Source: JANOBJ01 sp031411575 (GTDB taxonomy: Bacteria; Pseudomonadota; Gammaproteobacteria; Burkholderiales; Burkholderiaceae_C). Taken from it: a DNA stretch of 13,583 bases. The stretch spans positions 1 through 13,583 of the forward strand of contig JANOBJ010000183.1 of assembly GCA_031411575.1 (NCBI GenBank), given 5' to 3'. The notes under the pieces are model-generated. The model did no database searches. It was not told where the DNA came from and was given only the letters and a program-made list of their open reading frames with translations. A program made the position numbers and the translations under genes. Every line of letters begins with the position of its first letter. Position 1 is the first letter of the stretch. Positions 1 through 6,323 of the stretch are shown here, piece after piece.

Positions 1-1326
1 GGTCTGCCAGGTGTTGGCTGCAGTGACCGTCGCTGGCACCTCGGTGAAGACGCCACCGGGAGCTTCCACCTTCAGGTACACCACCGCGTTGGCACGCGTG
101 GCATAGACGCGGGCGGTGATGGTCTTGCGATCGGCTGCAAATGGGACGGCCGGTACGTTGAAGAAGGTTCCACCAAAGTTGATGGCACCGGAGCGGTCCA
201 GCTTGAGTGCATTGCCACTGCCACCGGTGGGTGCTGCAGCCACGCTGGGACCGCCGTCACCAAACGAGCCGATGTTCGTTGCCGGCGAGGTCGCCTCGTC
301 CCAGGAGATGAGCACCGTTCCGCTGGGCGGAGGCGGCGGCGGTGGCGGTGAGACGCCACCGCCAACCGTCGTCGCGATGTCGCTTGCCAATCTGGTGGTT
401 GTGGCGTTAGGTGCGCCAGCCAAGGCGCTCCGATTCTGGAGGACGAAGTCCGCTATGCGGCTATCGAGTTGCGCTGTGGAAGTGGTGCTGACGAGCAGTG
501 CGTTGCTTGCCTTCAGAATGCGCTCGGTCTGCACCTTGAGCGCACCCGAAACCACTTGTGCCAGGCTGGCTGCGTTGACACTGGCGGCCGCGGCCTTCAT
601 CTCGGCGCTGACCAGCGGCGAAGTCGCGATGCGGGTGGCAGCAGCATTGACAAGCGCCGTCAAACTCGTGACGTCGACTGAACTGCCGGTCAACAGTGCT
701 GGATTGGCTCGCAGTAGAGCGGACACTGCGGCTGCAACCTCGCTGTAGATGACTGGCAGCGCGGCGGTAGCGCCGCCCGGGACCAGATTGGCCAACGTCT
801 CGGCAGTCTTCTGCAGAATTTGTTGTACCGCCAGGGTCTTGCGGTACAGGTCGGCATTCTGCAGGTCGCCACCGATGGAACGGGCCGGATCTACCTTGGT
901 GACGTCGGTACCGCTGGGCAGACCCAGCGCTGCGTTGACCTGGTCCAGCGTCATGCCGTTGGCCATTAACGTGGTCAGGGGTGTCACCATGGTGGAGCCG
1001 GACGGCGCCTTGAGCTTGCCCTTGAAAGGCAGGTTCGTATCGGTACTCGTACCGCCCGTGGCCACCAGCCCTGCGGAACACAACGGGTCGAACTTGAAGA
1101 AGCCGGTGTCGTCGGCCCTGACTGACCGCTCGCCCGCATCAGACTCGGCGTTCCCGTTCGTGTCGCAAAGCACGGTCGCGCCGTTGAGGTAGCCGTCCAC
1201 GGCAAAACCAGTTGAACCTGGAACCAAGTTGGGCGCGGACGCGCTACCCCCGCCACAAGCGGCCACCAGCATCGACGCTGCGAGCGCGCCTGCAGAAAGA
1301 GAAAACGAGGTAGGAATTCGACGCAT
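1..1326 (-). CDS. Lipoprotein with proline linker and carbohydrate-binding-like domain (C-terminus outside window)
   Basis: Open frame of 442 codons from ATG at 1326 that runs off the left edge, so the C-terminus is missing. GGAG at 1336-1339 lies 9 bases before the start. Residues 1-24 form a lipoprotein signal peptide ending LVAAC, with Cys24 the predicted lipidated residue, followed by GGG. Residues about 41-90 (FAVDGYLNGATVLCDTNGN) resemble the regulatory-like β-sandwich found at the start of many Burkholderiales surface lipoproteins. Residues about 110-320 are Ala/Thr/Ser/Leu-rich and probably helical. Eight consecutive prolines at about 327-334 form a linker. The remaining ~105 residues (start VLISWDEAT; GSFGDGG; ALKLDR; ITARVYATRANAVVYLKVE) look like a β-jelly-roll carbohydrate-binding module. 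No catalytic motif is visible in the part present. It has its own copy of the operator shared with the glucanase operons, so a role in glucan capture at the cell surface is inferred. A further repeat or a GH domain could follow beyond the edge. Confidence 0.8.
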   Translation of the reverse strand, partial: MRRIPTSFSLSAGALAASMLVAACGGGSASAPNLVPGSTGFAVDGYLNGATVLCDTNGNAESDAGERSVRADDTGFFKFDPLCSAGLVATGGTSTDTNLPFKGKLKAPSGSTMVTPLTTLMANGMTLDQVNAALGLPSGTDVTKVDPARSIGGDLQNADLYRKTLAVQQILQKTAETLANLVPGGATAALPVIYSEVAAAVSALLRANPALLTGSSVDVTSLTALVNAAATRIATSPLVSAEMKAAAASVNAASLAQVVSGALKVQTERILKASNALLVSTTSTAQLDSRIADFVLQNRSALAGAPNATTTRLASDIATTVGGGVSPPPPPPPPSGTVLISWDEATSPATNIGSFGDGGPSVAAAPTGGSGNALKLDRSGAINFGGTFFNVPAVPFAADRKTITARVYATRANAVVYLKVEAPGGVFTEVPATVTAANTWQT

Positions 1327-1382
1327 TTTGCTTGTCTCCAGACGATGTATTGTTCGGGTCAACTGTCACGGCAGCGCAGTTT

Positions 1383-1396
1383 TGAAAGCGCTTTCA
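1383..1396. promoter_or_regulatory. LacI-type operator, copy 1 (before lipoprotein gene)
   Basis: Perfect 14-bp palindrome TGAAAGCGCTTTCA, 57 bases before the lipoprotein start at 1326. The same 14 bases recur at 4769-4782 and 4914-4927. An even palindrome with a central CG is the usual form of LacI/GalR-family operators. The binding protein is not encoded here, so the family assignment is inferred. Confidence 0.8.
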
Positions 1397-1399
1397 TAA

Positions 1400-1428
1400 A
1401 TGGTAAGGAAATCGGTAACTTCGCGCAA
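1400..1428 (-). promoter_or_regulatory. Possible sigma-70 promoter for the lipoprotein gene
   Basis: Read on the minus strand, TTGCGC (1423-1428) and TACCAT (1400-1405) are separated by 17 bases. The operator begins 3 bases after the -10-like hexamer, so it would cover the transcription start, as expected for a repressor site. Each hexamer is an imperfect consensus match, so this is tentative. Confidence 0.35.
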
Positions 1429-1557
1429 GGTGCGGGATCTCGGTGAATACCCTAGGCTGCGTGCGAAAGTTCATCCCGGCTCAGGCGCAGGGGCTGACGA
1501 CCTTGAGCGCTCACGTGTCGTGGGTCGCGGATTGCCAGATGTGGCCGGCCGCTCGGC

Positions 1558-2460
1558 CTAGCGCTGGTACACCCTCACGTAGTCGACCTCCATCACCGCC
1601 GGCAATTGGCTGTTGTCCACCGGGCCTCCGAGGTCTCCGCCGATGGCGAGATTCAAAATCATGAACTGGGGAGCATCAAATGGCCACTGGGCATAGTCCG
1701 CGTTGGCCGGTTTGGTGAACTCGAAGTAGTTCACACCGTTGACACCGATCGCGATGCGGTTGGCGCCCCAGTCCAGGTGGTAATTGTTGAACGACGTACA
1801 GGCCGAGGGCAGTGAAGTTGATGCGCCCCGAGCCACGCCGAGCGTGCCTCCGCTCCAGTTGTAGGCCTGGGTGTGCAGTGTGCCCAGCACCTCGCGCTTG
1901 TCAGCGGCAGAAGCGCCCTTTTGCTCCACGATGTCTATCTCGCCGTCCATGGGCCATCGCCCGCCCGCACCCAACATCCAGATCGCCGGCCAGGTGCCCA
2001 GGCCACAGGGCAGCTTGGCGCGGACTTCGAAGTAGCCGTAGGTCCAGTTGGCAAGCCCCTGGGTGATGAGACGCGCCGAGGTGTAGTTCTGGTTGCCGTA
2101 GTCAGGTGCCGAGGTCAGGCGTTCCTGTCGCGCGGTGATGATCAGGCTGCCGTTCTCCACCCTTGCGTTTTCCGGGCGGCCGGCGGCGTAGTACTGCAGC
2201 TCGTTGTTGAACCAGCCCAAGCGGTTGCGACTTGTGTCGTGTGCCCACTTGCGGGGGTCCGGCAAGCCCGGTGTGTCGAACTCGTCGCTCCATACCAGCG
2301 TCATGCCAGCCGCGCCTGGGGGAACCGGCACGGTCAACTCTCCAATGCCCGAAGAAGCGGGCGCCGGAGTGAGCAGGTCGGCAACGCGGATGGCCGCAGG
2401 TTCGCCCCCTCCACCGCAGGCAGCCAGGGCTAGCGGCAGGCAGGCGAACACCCACTTCAT
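1558..2460 (-). CDS. GH16 endo-β-1,3-glucanase (laminarinase), lipoprotein
   Basis: Protein of 300 residues that should hydrolyse internal β-1,3 (or mixed β-1,3/1,4) glucan bonds with retention. Residues 1-15 are a lipoprotein signal (LALAAC, Cys15) followed by GGGG. The GH16 domain fills residues about 50-300: LVWSDEFD near 55-62, WFNNELQYY near 83-91, GYFEVRAKLP near 142-151, then WPAIWML and the catalytic signature GEIDIVE with Glu174 (nucleophile), Asp176 and Glu179 (acid/base). The extra residue in ExDxxE is the form typical of bacterial laminarinases. The C-terminus VDYVRVYQR is also a family hallmark. It starts inside the end of the GH81 gene (ATGA, 4-bp overlap) and lacks a clear ribosome-binding site, which suggests translational coupling. 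Lipidation suggests an outer-membrane location; which face is unknown. Confidence 0.95.
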   Translation of the reverse strand: MKWVFACLPLALAACGGGGEPAAIRVADLLTPAPASSGIGELTVPVPPGAAGMTLVWSDEFDTPGLPDPRKWAHDTSRNRLGWFNNELQYYAAGRPENARVENGSLIITARQERLTSAPDYGNQNYTSARLITQGLANWTYGYFEVRAKLPCGLGTWPAIWMLGAGGRWPMDGEIDIVEQKGASAADKREVLGTLHTQAYNWSGGTLGVARGASTSLPSACTSFNNYHLDWGANRIAIGVNGVNYFEFTKPANADYAQWPFDAPQFMILNLAIGGDLGGPVDNSQLPAVMEVDYVRVYQR

Positions 2461-4727
2461 CGGAGCATGCCCAACGTTCGCGGCATGACCTTCAGGGTCT
2501 TGCCGTCGGTGAACTTAACGTCGATCGGGGCGTTGCTGGCGTTGTACGCGAGGTGCGTGGTGCCACCGTCGGCGCGACGGAACACGCTGTAGAGGGGCGT
2601 GTCGGCGGTCACGCTGAAATCGGGCAGTCCCATGGATTGCAGACTCAGCATCCAGTGCAGGGCATGGGTGCGGGAGTCACCGAGTTCGACCGAGCCCCAG
2701 CGGTCCCACATGGCAAGCGCTTTTTTCGGGTCGGCCAGCGCCTGGTACTTGGCAAAGATGTCCTGCCAGATATCCGGCGGCGGCGGGTTCGAGGGCAGCT
2801 TGCCGAACTCCTTGTAGGTGGCCATTTCGGGAGCCAGGGCATCGAGGTTTTTCTGCACGTAGGCTGGGTAGCGGCCGAGATACGGCGAGCCGGTAGTGAT
2901 CGGCAGCAGGTTGATGCCCTTGATCTGCCGGGGCTCATCGGTCCACCAGGTGTTGTGGGCGTATTTGCCACCAAACACCATGCTGGTTTCCACGTTCTTG
3001 TACTCTGGCGGGAAGACTAGGCGGTGCACGTCAAACCAATAGTGGTCGATTGCCTGCACCTCGCTGGTGTACAGGTAAATGCCCAGGTCACGCGTGGCCT
3101 TGTCGCCGGTGACCTCGCCCCACAGGATCAGACCCGCCCAGGCGTTGACCGCCTCGGAGGAAGATTCCTGGTTATTGCCAAACTCACCCAGGCCAATGCC
3201 CGAGGCCCAAGAGTGACCCTCGTACGGATCGAAGTTTCGCAGGAACGGAAAAGCCTTGTCGCCGCGCTTCGTGTGTGCGATGTCGGCAATCAGTTTGTCG
3301 ACCATGCCCCCCCAGCGATCCTTGGCCGCCCATGCCGGGTCACGCAAGGCGATTTCGGCGACGGCGCGAATCCAGTAACCGTAGTGAAAGTGGTGGTCGT
3401 TCATCTGCTCGATAGAGAAGTACTCTTCGGGATGCGCCACCATCGTGCCCAGCTTTTCGTCATACTGAAAATAGGTCTTGCTGTCTTTGCCGGAGAACCA
3501 CTGTTCGGTTCGATCCTTGACAAGTTCGAGCAGGCGGTCCCGCTCCTTCAGGTCGCCCTGCTGTTCCACCACATCCATCAGTTTGATGGTGCGCATGAGA
3601 CCCTTTCCCTGCCAGTAGGGGCCATTGCCGCCCTGGAGCATCATCCGGCGCGCATTGCGCAAGTCGCTCGACAGTACGTCTTTGAGGTCGGGTGCTCCCG
3701 GCTGTGGAGTCACGCCCGGCCAGAACGGCACCCAGCCCACGTACCGCTGTACGGTCTTGAATTCTGCCGCCGCCAGCGTGCGGATGTTGCCGCGCAAGGT
3801 GTCGAACCCGTTGCCGAGCCGGTTGGCGACCGAGGTGTTTTGGTACCAATGATGGGGGTAGAGGCCAAGCAGCGGTACCGTGCCAGTGCCTTCCATCGGT
3901 TGGACAGTGGCCTTGAAGGTGGTCTCCACCTCACTGGTCGTTGGGTTGTAGCGCCAGTCGACTCTCGTGTCCTGGATGAAGGCGTAGGCGTGCGTGGTGA
4001 ACTGTGCAAGCGACTCGGGCTTGTCATCAGGCAATGCGGCCACTGAAAAGTAGCCCTTGCCTGCAGGCAACCTGCCGACCCAGGCATCGCTGCCCTGCGC
4101 CTCCCAGGTCGCGCCCTTCGGGCCGAAAACGGCATAGCGCTTGCCCTTTACCGCCAGGACCAGGACCTGCGAGTCCGGCACCCCCGTCACTCTGGTGGTG
4201 GTGGCAGGTGCCTGCACGCGAATGTCGCCGCGGCTCTGCTTGAAATACACATAGGGGCTGCCGTGGCTTACCGTCGCGGTAAGCGCGTCTGCCCCGGTGG
4301 CCATTTCGATGTCGATCGACCAGTCACTGGCTTTTGCCAGCTTCGCCTGGCCCAACATAAAGCCAACTGGCGAAACAATGAGAGGGTCTCGATGGGGGTA
4401 GTGGATCTCCACATCCCGACGTACGGTGGAAATTGCCTCTTTCGAGGGCAGCGCCACTTCGAAGCCCTTGGTGTCAGCCTTCACGGTCAGGGGTTGGGCA
4501 AAGATGACTTCAGGCTTCGCGTTGAAGATCAGCGTCGAGTACCACTGGTTGGTTTGCGCTGCGGTATTCAGCAAGGCTGGCGTGCGAAAGGGTGCGTCTG
4601 GCGGTTTGCGCTCACCTGATTTCGGCGACAGCAGGTAAGCCGCCTCGCCGACCTTCACGGTTTGTGCCGACGCCAGGCTGGCGACCCCGACCACCAGGGC
4701 CACGAACAATGCTTGAACTTGCTTCAT
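2457..4727 (-). CDS. GH81 endo-β-1,3-glucanase, exported
   Basis: Protein of 756 residues, normal for a single-domain GH81 enzyme; the family hydrolyses β-1,3-glucan with inversion. Residues 1-21 are a Sec signal peptide with likely cleavage at ASA|Q, so the enzyme is periplasmic or secreted. The N-terminal β-rich part (QWYSTLIFN near 61-69, then SPYVYFK near 157-163) is followed by the (α/α)6 catalytic part. There, FSIEQMNDHHFHYGYW carries the catalytic Asp444, and GHSWASG...GNNQESSSEAVNAW near 504-530 carries the two essential glutamates, Glu521 and Glu525. No extra binding module follows. The start at 4727 has GGAG (4733-4736) 5 bases upstream. It is the first gene of an operon with the GH16 gene, downstream of operator copy 2. 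GH16 and GH81 together would give complementary endo attack on the polymer. Confidence 0.96.
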   Translation of the reverse strand: MKQVQALFVALVVGVASLASAQTVKVGEAAYLLSPKSGERKPPDAPFRTPALLNTAAQTNQWYSTLIFNAKPEVIFAQPLTVKADTKGFEVALPSKEAISTVRRDVEIHYPHRDPLIVSPVGFMLGQAKLAKASDWSIDIEMATGADALTATVSHGSPYVYFKQSRGDIRVQAPATTTRVTGVPDSQVLVLAVKGKRYAVFGPKGATWEAQGSDAWVGRLPAGKGYFSVAALPDDKPESLAQFTTHAYAFIQDTRVDWRYNPTTSEVETTFKATVQPMEGTGTVPLLGLYPHHWYQNTSVANRLGNGFDTLRGNIRTLAAAEFKTVQRYVGWVPFWPGVTPQPGAPDLKDVLSSDLRNARRMMLQGGNGPYWQGKGLMRTIKLMDVVEQQGDLKERDRLLELVKDRTEQWFSGKDSKTYFQYDEKLGTMVAHPEEYFSIEQMNDHHFHYGYWIRAVAEIALRDPAWAAKDRWGGMVDKLIADIAHTKRGDKAFPFLRNFDPYEGHSWASGIGLGEFGNNQESSSEAVNAWAGLILWGEVTGDKATRDLGIYLYTSEVQAIDHYWFDVHRLVFPPEYKNVETSMVFGGKYAHNTWWTDEPRQIKGINLLPITTGSPYLGRYPAYVQKNLDALAPEMATYKEFGKLPSNPPPPDIWQDIFAKYQALADPKKALAMWDRWGSVELGDSRTHALHWMLSLQSMGLPDFSVTADTPLYSVFRRADGGTTHLAYNASNAPIDVKFTDGKTLKVMPRTLGMLR

Positions 4728-4767
4728 GGTTGCTCCGTCATCTCGTCATCTTCAAAACCACATGATA

Positions 4768-4783
4768 TTGAAAGCGCTTTCAA
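4768..4783. promoter_or_regulatory. LacI-type operator, copy 2 (before GH81-GH16 operon)
   Basis: The longest copy: TTGAAAGCGCTTTCAA, a perfect 16-bp palindrome containing the shared 14-bp core (4769-4782). It lies 41 bases before the GH81 start. Read towards GH81, a TATCAT hexamer (4762-4767) follows directly and could be a -10 element, placing the operator in the spacer/-35 area. Its centre is 145 bp from that of copy 3, so a tetrameric repressor could in principle loop the divergent region. Confidence 0.82.
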
Positions 4784-4905
4784 GGTGGCCTATGGTTTTC
4801 ACTTAGGGCGCAGATCACACCCGCTTGGCTATCAACGCAACACTGCGATCTCCGGTTCAACTACGGCTAGGGGTAAATACCGGTGCCGCATGCCGGTCGC
4901 CAAAA

Positions 4906-4927
4906 TATCATGCTGAAAGCGCTTTCA
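4906..4927 (+). promoter_or_regulatory. LacI-type operator, copy 3, with possible -10 box (before porin operon)
   Basis: TGAAAGCGCTTTCA at 4914-4927 matches copies 1 and 2 over all 14 bases and ends 17 bases before the porin start. TATCAT at 4906-4911 precedes it by 2 bases and may be the -10 hexamer; I see no convincing -35. This resembles the arrangement at copy 1, with the operator over the transcription start. Confidence 0.78.
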
Positions 4928-4944
4928 AACATCAAGAGACAACC

Positions 4945-6312
4945 ATGCCCATGACTCAAGCCCTCGCTTTGCGCCGCCAGCGCCCCGGCCGCCGGTCTGC
5001 CCACCCCGAAACTTGGATCACCTGGGGAAAAGCTGCCGGTGCGGTGCTGGCTCTCGGGTTCGCCAGCACCGGGCATGCCGTCGAATTCGGTCCCAACGGC
5101 ATGTTTAGCATCAACGGCTTCGGCGAGGCCACGTTGACTGTCGGCAATAACCAATGCCCCCCCGAGGGTTGCCAGCTCAGCCCCGAAACCGACCGCCAGC
5201 GGATCTGGGCCGATGCTGTCGTCCCCGGCCGCAAGCTAACCACCGACGGCACTGGTTTCTCGCAGGTTCAGCTCTGGCTGGGCGCCAAGTACGATCTGGG
5301 CGGAGGCTTCAAGGTGAAGGGTACGCTGAGTCAGAACTGGCGCGATGGCAAGGTCGACACACCTGGTTTCGTGCGAGAACGGAACATCGCCGTCAGCCAT
5401 GAAGACTACGGCACGCTGACCGCGGGAGAAACCGTCTCGCGCACTTGGCAATTCGCCGACTTCCCGTTCGGCTCCAACTTGGGTCTGTCGTCCGCCTGGG
5501 CCGGCACGGGCGCTGGCTACCGCAACCTGAGGCGCGCGATCCGCTACACCTCCCCGGTGCTTGACGTGGCGGCTGGAGACATGGTGCTGGAGGCGACGTA
5601 CGACCGGGGCTCAAGCGATTTCAAGATCAACAAGCCTTCTTTCTACGAAGTGTGGGCCCACTACGGCAAGGGTGATCTCTCGATCGATGCCATGTACCAG
5701 AAAACGCGCAACGGCTCGCCGTCGGCGTTTGGGGCGGCGGGCTTCTATGCACCCTTCTACGACCCCGCGGGCGATAGCCGGCTTGGTGGTTCCGGCCAGA
5801 GCGTGGCTCTGCTGCAGGCCATCTATCAGTACAGTCCAAAGATTGAGCTCTCGGGGGCGGTGCGACGCAACCAGTGGAGCGGCGCGTATGCGGTGGTGGC
5901 GCTGGACGGACCGCCGGTTCAATTCAACTTCCCGTTCAACGTCGACTGGGGCGGCACGCTCAACGGCGTGGCGAATCCGGGCTATCCTGCCCGATCCACC
6001 GACATAGCGCTTGGTGCCCGCTACCGTATGGACAAGTGGACCTATTCAACCGGTCTGGTTTATATCGGCAAGGCCAGCACCAATAACCCGAGTGAGCGGG
6101 GTCAAAGCAACGCCGCGCTGGTGAACACGATCGGAGCGACCTACAACTATGGCAATGGTTGGGAGGCTTCGGCTTTCGCCGGAATGATCCACTACCGCCT
6201 GAAAGGTCTGTCGCCACTCGGTATGCCGTCAAACGCCACCATCAACGCCATCGACTCGCGCGTGACCAAGGCCGGCAACTGGTTTGGCGTCGGCATCAAG
6301 TACAAATTCTGA
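4945..6312 (+). CDS. Outer-membrane porin, putative β-glucan oligosaccharide channel
   Basis: A 455-residue β-barrel protein. ATG 4945 is chosen because the frame open further upstream (to 4825) would run through operator copy 3, and AGAGA lies just before 4945; ATG 4951 is an alternative. The signal peptide is long: an Arg-rich N-region (RRQRPGRR), a hydrophobic stretch near residues 30-42 and likely cleavage at GHA|VEF (45/46). The mature protein opens with a β-strand (GMFSINGFGEATLTVG) and shows alternating amphipathic strands. It contains phrases such as QVQLWLGAKYDLGGGFKVKGTLSQNW and YGTLTAGETVSR, which resemble general trimeric porins. It ends in GVGIKYKF, the terminal aromatic needed for outer-membrane insertion. 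Residues QCPPEGCQ near 68-75 could form a disulphide. It is first in an operon with a GH17 lipoprotein, so passage of laminari-oligosaccharides is inferred from context; the family itself does not prove substrate. Confidence 0.85.
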   Translation: MPMTQALALRRQRPGRRSAHPETWITWGKAAGAVLALGFASTGHAVEFGPNGMFSINGFGEATLTVGNNQCPPEGCQLSPETDRQRIWADAVVPGRKLTTDGTGFSQVQLWLGAKYDLGGGFKVKGTLSQNWRDGKVDTPGFVRERNIAVSHEDYGTLTAGETVSRTWQFADFPFGSNLGLSSAWAGTGAGYRNLRRAIRYTSPVLDVAAGDMVLEATYDRGSSDFKINKPSFYEVWAHYGKGDLSIDAMYQKTRNGSPSAFGAAGFYAPFYDPAGDSRLGGSGQSVALLQAIYQYSPKIELSGAVRRNQWSGAYAVVALDGPPVQFNFPFNVDWGGTLNGVANPGYPARSTDIALGARYRMDKWTYSTGLVYIGKASTNNPSERGQSNAALVNTIGATYNYGNGWEASAFAGMIHYRLKGLSPLGMPSNATINAIDSRVTKAGNWFGVGIKYKF

Positions 6313-6323
6313 GGCGAATGCCC

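Noticed and set aside
1504..1513. Palindrome TGAGCGCTCA between GH16 and the lipoprotein gene, considered as a fourth operator
   Set aside because: It lacks the AAA/TTT arms of the shared 14-bp site, lies downstream of GH16 and far from a start; short GC palindromes are common at this base composition.
1543..1558. GGCCG...CGGCC hairpin at the end of GH16, considered as its terminator
   Set aside because: The stem is only 5 bp, overlaps the stop codon and has no T tract on the GH16 transcript side.
2715..2722. AAGCGCTT core inside the GH81 coding region, considered as an auxiliary operator
   Set aside because: Only the central 8 bases match and the flanks break symmetry on the left; it is deep inside a gene and explained by coding sequence.
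3024..4046. Long open frame antisense to GH81 (340 codons); similar ones at 7026-7793 and 12221-12994
   Set aside because: They mirror genes with clear family motifs; long antisense frames are usual at high GC, and their translations show no recognisable domain.
4825..4944. Upstream extension of the porin frame to ATG 4825
   Set aside because: It would translate through operator copy 3 and the likely -10 box and would bury the signal peptide 40 residues inside.
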